Positions 1 to 7,669 of a stretch of 44,349 nucleotides of DNA are shown one piece after another. Position 1 is the first letter of the stretch; each line of letters begins with the position of its first letter. Under the pieces are notes generated by a model. It had not been told where the DNA came from. It saw only the letters and a list, made by a program, of their open reading frames with translations, and ran no database searches. Position numbers and translations under genes: made by a program. The DNA lies in contig JBGTFQ010000046.1 of NCBI GenBank assembly GCA_041747155.1, forward strand, positions 1 through 44,349. The letters are read 5' to 3'. The stretch comes from JACDDK01 sp041747155. GTDB lineage: Bacteria; Actinomycetota; Rubrobacteria; Rubrobacterales; Rubrobacteraceae.

Positions 1-301
1 CCATTAGCTGGTAGCCGCCGCACACCCCGAGGACAACGCCGCCATTGTCTACTATGGTCCGCAGGTCTGCCCCTTTGGAACCGGAGAGGTCTTCGGCGAG
101 GAGGGCTTGTTCACGGTCTTGGCCGCCACCGAAGAGGTAGATGTCGTAGCCGGTTGGATGTATTTTCTCTCCGAGGCCGACGTCCAGAACTTCGATTTCG
201 ATGCCACGCCATTCGCAGCGTTTTTTTATGGAGATCACATTTCCCCGGTCCCCATAAAGGTTCATCATGTCCGCGTAAAGATGATGGATGGTGAGCTTCA
301 T
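1..301 (-). CDS. gatD: Lipid II isoglutaminyl synthase, glutamine amidotransferase subunit GatD (partial, 3' end outside window)
   Basis: Only the first 100 codons are present; the gene runs off the left edge. It reads MKLTIHHLYADMMNLYGDRG and contains LGVCGGYQLM, the nucleophile elbow of CobB/CobQ-type class I glutamine amidotransferases. The cysteine is residue 94, the position I recall for the catalytic Cys of Staphylococcus aureus GatD. In the family, GatD releases ammonia from glutamine and passes it to MurT, which amidates the D-glutamate of lipid II at the cytoplasmic membrane face. The ATG at 301 is chosen because AAGGAG lies 6 bases upstream (307-312). The partner murT is on the same strand at 669-2075, but a plus-strand gene sits between them. 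A cobyric-acid-synthase-like paralogue is the alternative; the nearby murT makes GatD much more likely. Confidence 0.88.
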   Translation of the reverse strand, partial: MKLTIHHLYADMMNLYGDRGNVISIKKRCEWRGIEIEVLDVGLGEKIHPTGYDIYLFGGGQDREQALLAEDLSGSKGADLRTIVDNGGVVLGVCGGYQLM

Positions 302-443
302 GAAGTTCTCCTTCGGCTAAACGTCGGCCTTTAGCTTACTATCCGAATGCTGGATCTGCCGTTCGGCATTTTCTGGCGGAGCAACGTTTTGGAAGGTGTT
401 GCGTATCTATAGGACAGAATACGATACGAGAGAAGGAGTAACT

Positions 444-653
444 ATGCGGGATCCCGGTTTAGCGGCGGTGCTCAGCTTGATCATCCCCGGAGTGGGACAG
501 TTCTATAATGGTCGCATCCTGGCCGGAATTCTGTGGCTCATTATCACGCCGGGACTCTGGATCGGCTCGGGCGGCTTGCTAGGCTGGATCGCCCACCTCA
601 TCTCCGCCTACACCGCATACTCGTTCGCCCGCAAGAACCCAGTCCGTCGCTGA
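444..653 (+). CDS. Small TM2-domain-like membrane protein
   Basis: A 69-residue protein with two hydrophobic segments (about residues 6-18 and 25-57). It carries PGVGQFYNGR at residues 15-24, the hallmark of TM2-domain proteins, and ends in a basic tail (FARKNPVRR). TM2 proteins are small integral membrane proteins of mostly unknown role. I chose the ATG at 444, not an in-frame ATG at 396, because AGAAGGAG lies 5 bases upstream and the TM2-like sequence starts right there. It lies between murT and gatD on the opposite strand, ending 15 bases from the murT stop, so it interrupts what is often a two-gene murT-gatD operon. Confidence 0.75.
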   Translation: MRDPGLAAVLSLIIPGVGQFYNGRILAGILWLIITPGLWIGSGGLLGWIAHLISAYTAYSFARKNPVRR

Positions 654-668
654 TCTAGCCCGGAAGGA

Positions 669-2075
669 TCACTTGTCCTCCCAAAACGGATGCGTATGCC
701 CCATCTCACTCAGAGTCTGCCGGATCTCCAACATCGCCGTATAAGTCGGCAATATATAAAGCGTCTCACCGGGTGGCGTCGCTGCTAAAGCCTCCCGAAT
801 AGCCTGTTTGCGATCCCGAACAACCGATCCTACGGGAAGGTCTGCGTACTTCAACCTCACGGCCATATCCCCCGCCCGGATTCCACTGACCATAAACGGC
901 GGCAAGTCGTTGCCCTCGGCGCGAGCCTCGGCGAGCATCTCGAAATCTACGTCCCACAGCCAGGATACATCCCGACCATCAGCATCGTTGTCGTTTATGG
1001 CGATCAAGATATTGCGAGCTTTAGGATCGTTCACGAAGGTACGCAGGATCTCATTGAAACCCACCGGGTTTTTGATGAGCAACAAAAATGCTTCCCGCTC
1101 TCCGGCCTGCACCCGCTCGACCCGCCCGAAAGCTCCCCCAAACTCCCGCAACCCCCGCGCTATCTCCCCGAGCCCAACCCCGGACTCCGCAGCCACCGCC
1201 GCCGCCGCCGCCGCGTTGTAGAGATTGTAAAGACCCGGAATCTCTATCCTCGCCACCGTGCCGCCCTTCGGTGTGGTCAAGTGAAACTCCGAGCCGCGAG
1301 CCCCGTCGAAGCGCACGTTGCTCACCCGGTAGTCGAGTGGCGGGCGCGTGAAATCGCAGTTGTGACAGTCGTACATTCCAACGTGTCCCATGTACACGGC
1401 CTCGTAGTCGAGCGGCGTTCCGCAGATCGGGCAGTCTTTCGAGTCCGCGACGTGCTGCAGTCGTCCCGTGTCCAGGCTTGGATCTTCCACTCCGTAGAAG
1501 ATTGGCCGTCGAGCCGATCCCCCGAGGCTCGCCACGAGCGGATCGTCGGCGTTCAACACCACGGTTCCATCGGATGGCAGATCCTCGAAAGACGAAGCGA
1601 TAACCTTCCCCGTGTACGCAAGCTCCCCATAACGGTCCAACTGATCCCGAAAAAGGTTCATCACCGCGAGCAACTTCAAGTCCGCCTCGGCGGCCACCTT
1701 CGGCACGCTCGCCTCATCCACCTCAAAGAGTCCCATCTTCGATGCCGGTTGGCCCGACAGGCCCGCGTCAGCAACCAGAGCTGCGGTCACGCCGGTGATA
1801 AGGTTCGCGCCCGTGGAGTTATTGACTGCTGCGATGCCCGCTGTCTGAAGAATCTTCGAGACCATCCGGGTCGTTGTCGTCTTTCCGTTAGTGCCGGTGA
1901 TCGCAACCGATCCGCTCTCCAAACGCCGCGAGAGCTTCGCCAACACTTTCGGGTCCACACGCCGCGCCACAACCCCCGGCATCGTGGAGCCACCGCCAGT
2001 TTTCAGAGTACGACTCGCGAGTCCAGCGGATCGAGCAGCGAGTATGGCGGCGGCTAGTCTTGGGTCCGGGTTCAT
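669..2075 (-). CDS. murT: Lipid II isoglutaminyl synthase, Mur-ligase-like subunit MurT
   Basis: The 468-residue protein has a Mur-ligase ATP-binding loop GTNGKTTTTR (residues 61-70), a four-cysteine zinc ribbon inserted in the central domain (Cys215, 218, 237, 240), and the C-terminal DUF1727-type block NDNDADGRDVSWLWD near residue 361. This layout is diagnostic of MurT, which with GatD amidates the alpha-carboxyl of D-glutamate in lipid II, using ATP and ammonia. Length matches the family. The gene starts with ATG at 2075, only 7 bases from a TATAAT box, so its mRNA may have almost no leader. A run of GCC codons encodes a seven-alanine stretch near residue 289. It is divergent from the htrA-like gene and convergent with the TM2 gene. 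Confidence 0.93.
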   Translation of the reverse strand: MNPDPRLAAAILAARSAGLASRTLKTGGGSTMPGVVARRVDPKVLAKLSRRLESGSVAITGTNGKTTTTRMVSKILQTAGIAAVNNSTGANLITGVTAALVADAGLSGQPASKMGLFEVDEASVPKVAAEADLKLLAVMNLFRDQLDRYGELAYTGKVIASSFEDLPSDGTVVLNADDPLVASLGGSARRPIFYGVEDPSLDTGRLQHVADSKDCPICGTPLDYEAVYMGHVGMYDCHNCDFTRPPLDYRVSNVRFDGARGSEFHLTTPKGGTVARIEIPGLYNLYNAAAAAAVAAESGVGLGEIARGLREFGGAFGRVERVQAGEREAFLLLIKNPVGFNEILRTFVNDPKARNILIAINDNDADGRDVSWLWDVDFEMLAEARAEGNDLPPFMVSGIRAGDMAVRLKYADLPVGSVVRDRKQAIREALAATPPGETLYILPTYTAMLEIRQTLSEMGHTHPFWEDK

Positions 2076-2082
2076 GGCGCGG

Positions 2083-2088
2083 ATTATA
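2083..2088 (-). promoter_or_regulatory. Candidate -10 box of murT, within a 15-base inverted repeat
   Basis: On the minus strand this reads TATAAT, followed by 7 bases and the murT ATG. The box lies inside the inverted repeat GCGGAT-TAT-ATCCGC (2079-2093), which could be an operator. No good -35 is seen; GAAAAG at 17 bases is the best available. The spacing predicts a leaderless or near-leaderless transcript. Confidence 0.4.
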
Positions 2089-2171
2089 TCCGCTGTCAGT
2101 TCCGGCTTTTCGAGTCTCCGAATAGCAACTCTTTTTGGTTCGACACTCGCTGAGTGCGGTACAAATAGTGG

Positions 2172-3140
2172 ATGGAAATCTTCGAGAATCTCTCCGCCAG
2201 TTCCAGGCTCGAAGCGTCGGCACTTGACGCTTATTCGAGGGCGGTGCGGGATGTGACGGAGAGTTTGGAGCCGGCTGTGATCTCGGTCGGTGCGCCGGAT
2301 GGACTCGGGGGTGGATCTGGTGTGATCCTAGGTACTGATGGCTCTTACGTTACCGCCGTCACCAACAGTCATGTTGTGCGAGGTCTGCGAGATCGAGCCG
2401 GGTCTGGAACGCTGGAGGTAACGCTACCGGATGGGATCGCTGTATCTGCAGAGACTTTAGGCGAGGATCCACCGAGCGACTTGGCGGTAATTCGCTTTTC
2501 GCCGGAGCAGGATGTTAACGTCGCTAGTCTGGGAGAGGCGGAGAACCTCGTCGTCGGGCAGCTTGTTGTCGCTATCGGGAATCCGCTTGGTTTCCAGCGA
2601 AGTGTTACGGCGGGAGTGGTGAGTGCTCTTGGGCGTTCTATCCGGGGCGAGAGCGGTCGTCCTATCGAGAACGTGATCCAGACTGATGCAGCTATCAATC
2701 CCGGTAACTCTGGTGGACCACTAGCGGATTCCACAGGCCGGGTTGTTGGGATAAACACGGCCATCATAGGCGGGGCTCAGGGGATAGGTTTCGCGGTCCC
2801 GGTCTCAGCGACGTTTCGGCGCGTGATCTTCTCCCTAGTCACCGAGGGCCGCGTGCGTCGGGCCTACCTCGGAGTGATGGTGGCGAGCCGACCTCCCAGG
2901 AACGGTGCTGGCGGCGGCGCTATCATCCAGAGCATCGCCTCGAACAGCCCCGCTGAACGAGCGGGGCTGCGTCCCAAAGACCTGATCGTGGGTCTCGCCG
3001 ATAAAACCATCAAATCCACCGGCGAGCTTCTCGCGCTCTTGGACGAATCCGCCATCGACCGTGACACCACGCTAAAGATCGAACGCAACGGTCGAGAGCT
3101 CTCCCTCACGGTACGTCCCAGGGAACAACCTTCGGAGTAA
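2172..3140 (+). CDS. HtrA/DegP-like trypsin-fold serine protease with one PDZ domain, no export signal
   Basis: A 322-residue protease of the HtrA/S1C family. The catalytic triad is visible as His67 (NSHVV), Asp103 (SDLAVI) and Ser180 (GNSGGPL). A single PDZ domain occupies about residues 228-316. Unlike most HtrA proteins it has no signal peptide or transmembrane anchor; the protease fold begins soon after a short acidic helix, which predicts a cytoplasmic enzyme. An alternative upstream start was not seen: TACAAAT (2160-2166) sits 5 bases before the ATG and resembles a -10 box, so the start looks firm and the mRNA nearly leaderless. It is divergent from murT, with a 96-base gap. Its substrate cannot be told from sequence. 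Confidence 0.9.
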   Translation: MEIFENLSASSRLEASALDAYSRAVRDVTESLEPAVISVGAPDGLGGGSGVILGTDGSYVTAVTNSHVVRGLRDRAGSGTLEVTLPDGIAVSAETLGEDPPSDLAVIRFSPEQDVNVASLGEAENLVVGQLVVAIGNPLGFQRSVTAGVVSALGRSIRGESGRPIENVIQTDAAINPGNSGGPLADSTGRVVGINTAIIGGAQGIGFAVPVSATFRRVIFSLVTEGRVRRAYLGVMVASRPPRNGAGGGAIIQSIASNSPAERAGLRPKDLIVGLADKTIKSTGELLALLDESAIDRDTTLKIERNGRELSLTVRPREQPSE

Positions 3141-3223
3141 AACAAACGCCCAAATCCAGAATGCGGCGAGGAGCCTTTCCGATCCAGAATCTTCCCGAGC
3201 TAGAAACTTCCCTTGTAGGGAAC

Positions 3224-3916
3224 CTACTTGACCCTCGGTTCGGGCTTGGGACGCTCGCGCTCGCGGCGCATGTACCAGTAGCCGACAGCGATAAAGGCCA
3301 CAGCCAGGATCAAACCGAGTATTCGAGCGAAGGTATGTACGTCACCGATCAGGTCGATGACGAGCGTATCCGCGAAGAACATCTCGACAGCTACGTAGAT
3401 CAGAAGTCCAGACCCCACATACACGAGCCAGGGCAGACGGTTCATGAGCGTACTGAGCAGTTGGCTGCCCCAGATTATGAGCGGAATCGTAAGCAGGATG
3501 CCGAATCCGATCAGCGCGAGGCTCTCCCCGGAGACCGCGACTAAAGCCAGCACATTATCCAGAGACATCACCGCATCGGCCACGATAATTATTCGTATTG
3601 CCTCCCAGATGCCGCTTCCGGCCTTTACGTCGCTATGTTCATCGCCCTGTGAGAGCAATTTCCAGGCGATCCAGATCAATAACAGTCCACCTACGGCTCG
3701 CAGGAGCGGCACGTCGTTGATAAACCAGATAACGAGGCCCGCGAAGAAGAACCGTAGAGCCACGGCTCCGAAAGCACCCCAGAAGATCGCCCGCTTACGT
3801 ACGTCACCATCGAGCTGACGGACGGCCAGCGCGATCACAACCGCGTTGTCCCCGGAGAGGATCAGATCTATAGCCAACACTCCCAAGAAGCGGAAGAATA
3901 ATTCTCCAATGTCCAT
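3224..3916 (-). CDS. TerC-family integral membrane protein (probable metal ion transporter)
   Basis: A 230-residue, roughly seven-helix membrane protein. Two family signatures are visible: DLILSGDNAVVIAL (residues 16-29) and DAVMSLDNVLAL (about 113-124), each with the conserved Asp-Asn pair. Members such as YceF/YkoY/MeeF export manganese, in some cases supplying secreted metalloenzymes; tellurite resistance is the older name. The C-terminus is basic (YMRRERERPKPEPRVK). The gene stands alone, convergent with htrA and divergent from larB. The 210-base upstream gap was checked for the yybP-ykoY manganese riboswitch that often precedes this family, but the required core was not found. Confidence 0.88.
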   Translation of the reverse strand: MDIGELFFRFLGVLAIDLILSGDNAVVIALAVRQLDGDVRKRAIFWGAFGAVALRFFFAGLVIWFINDVPLLRAVGGLLLIWIAWKLLSQGDEHSDVKAGSGIWEAIRIIIVADAVMSLDNVLALVAVSGESLALIGFGILLTIPLIIWGSQLLSTLMNRLPWLVYVGSGLLIYVAVEMFFADTLVIDLIGDVHTFARILGLILAVAFIAVGYWYMRRERERPKPEPRVK

Positions 3917-4126
3917 CTAGTTCGCTATCCTCTCGAAAACCGACATTCCGCTATCCAACAGAGGCTATATTAGCAGCAAAATCCCAGGACCAAGCAATCT
4001 CTCTACAAGAAACTCTCTATAACACAGCCCTACCCGCAATTATTGTAGGTAGCAGCATCACCTCAGATACCAACATAACGTGCTAGATTCTCCCCTCCGA
4101 CGATTCATACTAACCCTGGGAGCATA
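3917..4126. other. Divergent intergenic region terC / larB
   Basis: About 210 bases that should hold promoters in both directions. GGGAG 5 bases before the larB ATG is a good ribosome binding site. A weak plus-strand pair TTGTAG (4044-4049) and GATACC with 17-base spacing is possible. On the minus strand TAATAT near 3970 could serve terC. None is strong, and I see no small gene here. Confidence 0.3.
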
Positions 4127-4909
4127 ATGGAGAGACTCGAAGAAACCCTGAAATCCGTAGCCAACGGCTCACTCTCCCCCGACTCCGCCGCCGAACTACT
4201 GCGTACCGGCGAAGTCCGATACCTTGACGAATACGCCGTACTGGACATGGGCCGCGCCGCTCGCAAAGGCGTACCAGAAATAGTCTACGCCCGAGGCAAG
4301 ACCCCGGAACAAGTCGCCGCTATCTGCTCTACGTTCTTGGACACTAACCCAAGAGTCCTCGTTAGCGCCGCCAACCCGGAACACGTAGCCGCCATCCAGT
4401 CCGCCCTGCCTTACACGCCACTGCGCGAAGCGGGCCGCTCTCTAATTCTGGGTTCTGGCGAAGCGCATCTCACAGGTGGGCGGGTAGCGGCTCTCTGCGC
4501 TGGAACCTCGGACCTCCCGATTCTCGGCGAAGCTGTAGCCGTAGCCGAGGAAATGGGCGTTGAAGTGAAGCGCTTTCAAGACGTTGGTGTAGCGGGAATA
4601 CATCGCTTGGCGGCTCCGTTGGAAGAGATAGCGGGCTTCGACTCAGACTGTCTAATAGTCGCCGCCGGGATGGAAGGGGCTCTGCCGAGCGTCGTTTCGG
4701 GTCTCGTGGCTGTGCCTGTTATAGGGTTGCCCACCTCTACGGGTTACGGTCTAGGAGGGGATGGAACTGCCGCAATCCTCGGGATGCTACAGACTTGCTC
4801 TCCTGGTCTCTGCGTCGTCAATGTGGATAACGGAGTCGGGGCGGGAGCGACGGCGGCCATGATCGCCAACCGCGCAGCAGCCAGCCGACGCGACCAGCCT
4901 TCGAGCTAG
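4127..4909 (+). CDS. larB: Pyridinium-3,5-biscarboxylic acid mononucleotide synthase LarB
   Basis: A 260-residue protein of the LarB family, whose C-terminal half resembles the PurE (AIR carboxylase) fold: CAGTSDLPILGEAV, DVGVAGIHRL, AGMEGALPSVV and GLPTSTGYG follow in order, ending with NVDNGVGAGATAA. LarB carboxylates and hydrolyses nicotinic acid adenine dinucleotide, the first step in making the nickel-pincer cofactor of lactate racemase-type enzymes. The ATG at 4127 has GGGAG upstream. Neither larC, larE nor larA lies in this window, so the later steps must be encoded elsewhere or be missing. It ends convergently with a 4-base overlap with a tiny membrane ORF. Confidence 0.9.
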   Translation: MERLEETLKSVANGSLSPDSAAELLRTGEVRYLDEYAVLDMGRAARKGVPEIVYARGKTPEQVAAICSTFLDTNPRVLVSAANPEHVAAIQSALPYTPLREAGRSLILGSGEAHLTGGRVAALCAGTSDLPILGEAVAVAEEMGVEVKRFQDVGVAGIHRLAAPLEEIAGFDSDCLIVAAGMEGALPSVVSGLVAVPVIGLPTSTGYGLGGDGTAAILGMLQTCSPGLCVVNVDNGVGAGATAAMIANRAAASRRDQPSS

Positions 4910-4995
4910 ATCGAGAACAGTGGCCCTACGGACATCACAATGAACAAGAGTATGAGGATCATTACGACCATCGCTATAAAAGAGTTACCGCTCAT
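4906..4995 (-). CDS. Candidate 29-residue single-span membrane peptide
   Basis: The ORF reads MSGNSFIAMVVMILILLFIV and ends MSVGPLFSI: one hydrophobic helix with almost no soluble part. AAAGG lies about 9 bases upstream of the ATG at 4995. A longer in-frame ORF begins at 5214, but its first part is low-complexity, arginine-rich and overlaps the next gene, so it looks spurious. The hydrophobic composition and the ribosome binding site suggest a real small membrane protein of unknown function. It overlaps the larB stop by 4 bases on the opposite strand. Confidence 0.4.
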   Translation of the reverse strand: MSGNSFIAMVVMILILLFIVMSVGPLFSI

Positions 4996-5075
4996 CCGTC
5001 CGCACCTTTCGACTATGAAATTCTCTCGACCAACGCAAGGAGATTCTAGCCTTATACCGCTCAAACCACCAGACC

Positions 5076-5630
5076 TTAAAACTCTTTGGCATAGAAGGTC
5101 CGCCGAACCGGCGCGACATCCTCTGTCCCCGCGACTCGCCGCCCTTCGTGAAACTCCCAGATCTTGTCGGCCACGCTGCGTATCACGGGGCTCGGGTCCG
5201 AACGCAACTCCCATATCGCGTCGATGCTAGCCTCGACGCTCAACGTCTCAACCCCCGACTCCGGCCTCGGCTCCTTGTAGAAGATCTTGCACTCGTATAC
5301 CCCGGACAAACCATCGTCCATAAACGAAACAAAAACCATCTCCGGCTTGACCGTAACCGCCTGACCCACATGCTGTACCTCGTACAAAACTTTGCGCCGC
5401 CGATAAACCTCTCGCTGGCTCTCCTCGAAAGCTATGCGCCCAAATTCATCACCTTCAACCATAGAGTAAGCCTCGTCTCGTTCCCGTTCAGCCGCCCGAA
5501 CCCACCGTCCCACGCCGTCGAGATCCAACCTCTCCTCACACGCCGGACACCGGAATTCCATCTCAGGACTAACCCTCAAGCCCCCCAAATGCAGGCAATT
5601 TCTGATCGCTTCGGCCATATAAATGCTCAT
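5076..5630 (-). CDS. Hypothetical protein with a CPAC motif
   Basis: A 185-residue protein starting at MSIYMAEAIRN; an in-frame ATG 51 bases upstream is less likely because its added residues look random and AAAGAG precedes the chosen start. Near the N-terminus CLHL is followed by FRCPACEERL, which could be one half of a zinc-binding site. The middle is charged and helical (RAAERERDEAYSMVEGDEFGRIAFEESQREVYRRRK), followed by alternating beta-like segments. I do not recognise the family. It is divergent from the lipid kinase and stands alone. Confidence 0.65.
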   Translation of the reverse strand: MSIYMAEAIRNCLHLGGLRVSPEMEFRCPACEERLDLDGVGRWVRAAERERDEAYSMVEGDEFGRIAFEESQREVYRRRKVLYEVQHVGQAVTVKPEMVFVSFMDDGLSGVYECKIFYKEPRPESGVETLSVEASIDAIWELRSDPSPVIRSVADKIWEFHEGRRVAGTEDVAPVRRTFYAKEF

Positions 5631-5805
5631 TCTACTCTTTTTTCGACCCCACGCTAACCAAACGTAACATGGAGATCGCACTAAACCTGAAGTTAAGAGT
5701 TGTGCCGCTGTCTATCCTTTCTCCGTTTCGAGCGCTCTATCCTTGGCGCGGGCGGCGGGTGCGGGGTGTTGGTATTCTCAAGGAATCTTGTATGGAGAAG
5801 CCCAC

Positions 5806-6666
5806 ATGGTTATCAATCCGGCGGCCAATGGTGGTCGGTCGGGTGCGCGTCGTAGTGACATCACCGCGTATCTGGAGCGTCGAGGGATGCGTCTGATCTG
5901 GCACCCTACAAAAGGCGTTGGCGATGCGGTCGGTATCGTAGAAAATTTGCCGAAGGATGCTCTGGTGGTGGCGATCGGTGGCGATGGTACGGTTCGCGAG
6001 GTTGCCGCTGGCTGCGCCAAGACGCAGCGCGTGATGGGCGTGTTGCCGGTGGGTAGCGGCAACGACTACGTAAAGGCTCTAGGAGTCGGAACCCGGCTAG
6101 ACGAAGCTCTGCGGATACTAGTCGAAGGCCGGGTGAAATCCGTTGATACAGGCGAAGCGAACGGGGTGCCGTTCAACAACGGGCTTGGGATCGGGTTCGA
6201 CGCCGAGGTCGCTGCAGGAGTCGCGGACGCTCCTAAGTATCTGGGCGGAACAGGTCGATACCTGTGGTCCGTGCTGAAGTTGCTGGGGGACTTCCAATGC
6301 CACGAAGCTACGTTAACTCTGGATGGCGATAGGGTCGTGGAGACAAAGACTATATTGGTCGCCGTCGCGCTCGGGACCACTTACGGGGCACGGTTCAAGT
6401 TGGCCCCGGATGCGGCACTCGATGACGGACTCTTCGACGTTGTGTGGTCCGAGGAGGTAAACCGGGCTGAGGTTCTGCGGTTGGTGCCGATGGCGCTCCG
6501 AGGAACGTTGCTCAAAAATCCCAAAATTCACCTGGCTCGGGCAAGCACTATTCAAGTTGACTTGGCCGAAGAGATACCGGCTCACGTTGATGGAGATCCC
6601 TTGAAGTCGACTCGCCACTTCGAAGCGCGTGTTCTCAAAGGAGCGTTACGGGTGCTCGTACCGTAG
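5806..6666 (+). CDS. DagK/YegS-family lipid kinase
   Basis: A 286-residue protein with the diacylglycerol kinase catalytic fold: VINPAANGG at the N-terminus, GGDGTVREV at residues 58-66 (nucleotide-binding loop) and PVGSGNDYVK near residue 81. Family members phosphorylate diacylglycerol or related lipids with ATP at the membrane; in actinobacteria they feed phosphatidic acid back into phospholipid synthesis. The exact substrate is unknown. The ATG at 5806 is chosen over an in-frame start at 5743 because GGAGAAG lies 5 bases upstream and the family typically begins just before the INPAA motif. It is probably transcribed alone. Confidence 0.88.
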   Translation: MVINPAANGGRSGARRSDITAYLERRGMRLIWHPTKGVGDAVGIVENLPKDALVVAIGGDGTVREVAAGCAKTQRVMGVLPVGSGNDYVKALGVGTRLDEALRILVEGRVKSVDTGEANGVPFNNGLGIGFDAEVAAGVADAPKYLGGTGRYLWSVLKLLGDFQCHEATLTLDGDRVVETKTILVAVALGTTYGARFKLAPDAALDDGLFDVVWSEEVNRAEVLRLVPMALRGTLLKNPKIHLARASTIQVDLAEEIPAHVDGDPLKSTRHFEARVLKGALRVLVP

Positions 6667-6795
6667 CGCATTTCGGCGGGCGCCCGCGAGCGGATGATAA
6701 TTATGATAAAACCTTGAATCTTCCGGCACGTATATGGGTATGTATGCGATGCCGTGCTAAACGGATATAAGGATTCAGGAGGATTGGCGGGCAGT

Positions 6796-7665
6796 ATGAG
6801 GGCGTTTGTATTTCCAGGACAGGGTGGCGGGGTCGCGGAACCGGCGGCGGAGTTGTTGCCCGCCATCCGGCGAATCGTTGGCGATCGCATCCCAAACCAG
6901 GTGAAGTTCTTTGTCCGCGCGGCCCAGGATGCTGACGAGAGTCGGGCTCTGGAGGTTCGTCCCGATGTCGTGGCGGGTCACTCTCTTGGGGAGTATGGCG
7001 CGGCCTATGCCGCTGGATGTTTCGACTTCGAGACCGGTGTGTGGCTGGTAGCGCAACGGGATCAGTTCCTCGCCGAAGCCGCCGAGACTTCCCCTGGCGG
7101 AATGGTCGCCATCCTGAAGGCCCGTCCCGAAGAGGTCGAAGAAGCTCTCGGCGGCCCGGCGGTCGTCGCCAACTACAACACCCCCCGCCAGACCGTTGTC
7201 TCGGGGCTTCGGGACGCGCTCGGCGACGCAGTGTCGAAAGTCCGGGGACGCAAAGTCCCCCTGAACGTCTCGTTCGCGGCTCACTCGCCCTATGTGGCGG
7301 TGGCTGGAGAGCGGATGCGCGGCATCCTGGATTCGGTTGATTTCCGTGTACCGGAGGTTCCGGTTATAAGCGCTATCGACGGCTCCGTGCTGACGAGCGC
7401 GGAAGCTGTGCGAGACTCGCTCAAAGACCAAATGGAAGCTCCCGTGCGGTGGGTGAAAGTAGTCGAAACCCTCGCCAAGATGCGTGTCGAAGAGTGGATC
7501 GAGCTCGGCGGTGGAGCAGTCCTGACTCGGATGTTACGAGATTTCGACCTTCCTTCGCTCCGGGGAGTGGCCTTCGAAGATTTGCGCTCGCGCCTCGCTC
7601 AACAGGCCCAGAACCTCTTGCCGCGGCCAAACGGAGCCTCAGACACCGAAGATACCTCCACCTGA
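6796..7665 (+). CDS. FabD-like malonyl-CoA:ACP transacylase, shortened between the oxyanion and nucleophile motifs
   Basis: The 289-residue protein carries the acyltransferase signatures AFVFPGQGG (residues 3-11) and GHSLGEY (61-67, nucleophile Ser63), with Arg88 (VAQRDQ) and His163 (FAAHSP) at the expected catalytic places. FabD moves malonyl groups from CoA to acyl carrier protein for fatty acid synthesis. The stretch between GQG and GHSLG is about 50 residues, against about 80 in E. coli FabD (Ser92), and the usual TQPA-type helix before GHSLG is missing. The chosen ATG starts at the family N-terminus; AGGAGG is 13 bases upstream, a little far. No fabH, acpP or fabF lies nearby, so it may serve another pathway. 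A small HAD-like gene follows after 4 bases. Confidence 0.8.
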   Translation: MRAFVFPGQGGGVAEPAAELLPAIRRIVGDRIPNQVKFFVRAAQDADESRALEVRPDVVAGHSLGEYGAAYAAGCFDFETGVWLVAQRDQFLAEAAETSPGGMVAILKARPEEVEEALGGPAVVANYNTPRQTVVSGLRDALGDAVSKVRGRKVPLNVSFAAHSPYVAVAGERMRGILDSVDFRVPEVPVISAIDGSVLTSAEAVRDSLKDQMEAPVRWVKVVETLAKMRVEEWIELGGGAVLTRMLRDFDLPSLRGVAFEDLRSRLAQQAQNLLPRPNGASDTEDTST

Positions 7666-7669
7666 ATCG

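Noticed and set aside
1281..2057. Long plus-strand open frame across murT
   Set aside because: It is an antisense shadow with many His and Arg residues and no recognisable motif, while murT is unambiguous on the other strand.
3917..4126. yybP-ykoY manganese riboswitch upstream of the TerC-family gene
   Set aside because: The minus strand has GGGGAG near 4090-4100, but the rest of the conserved core and the pairing loops are missing.
6676..6687. Perfect 12-base palindrome GCGGGCGCCCGC after the lipid kinase gene
   Set aside because: It has no loop for a hairpin terminator and no T tract; in a GC-rich genome it may be chance.
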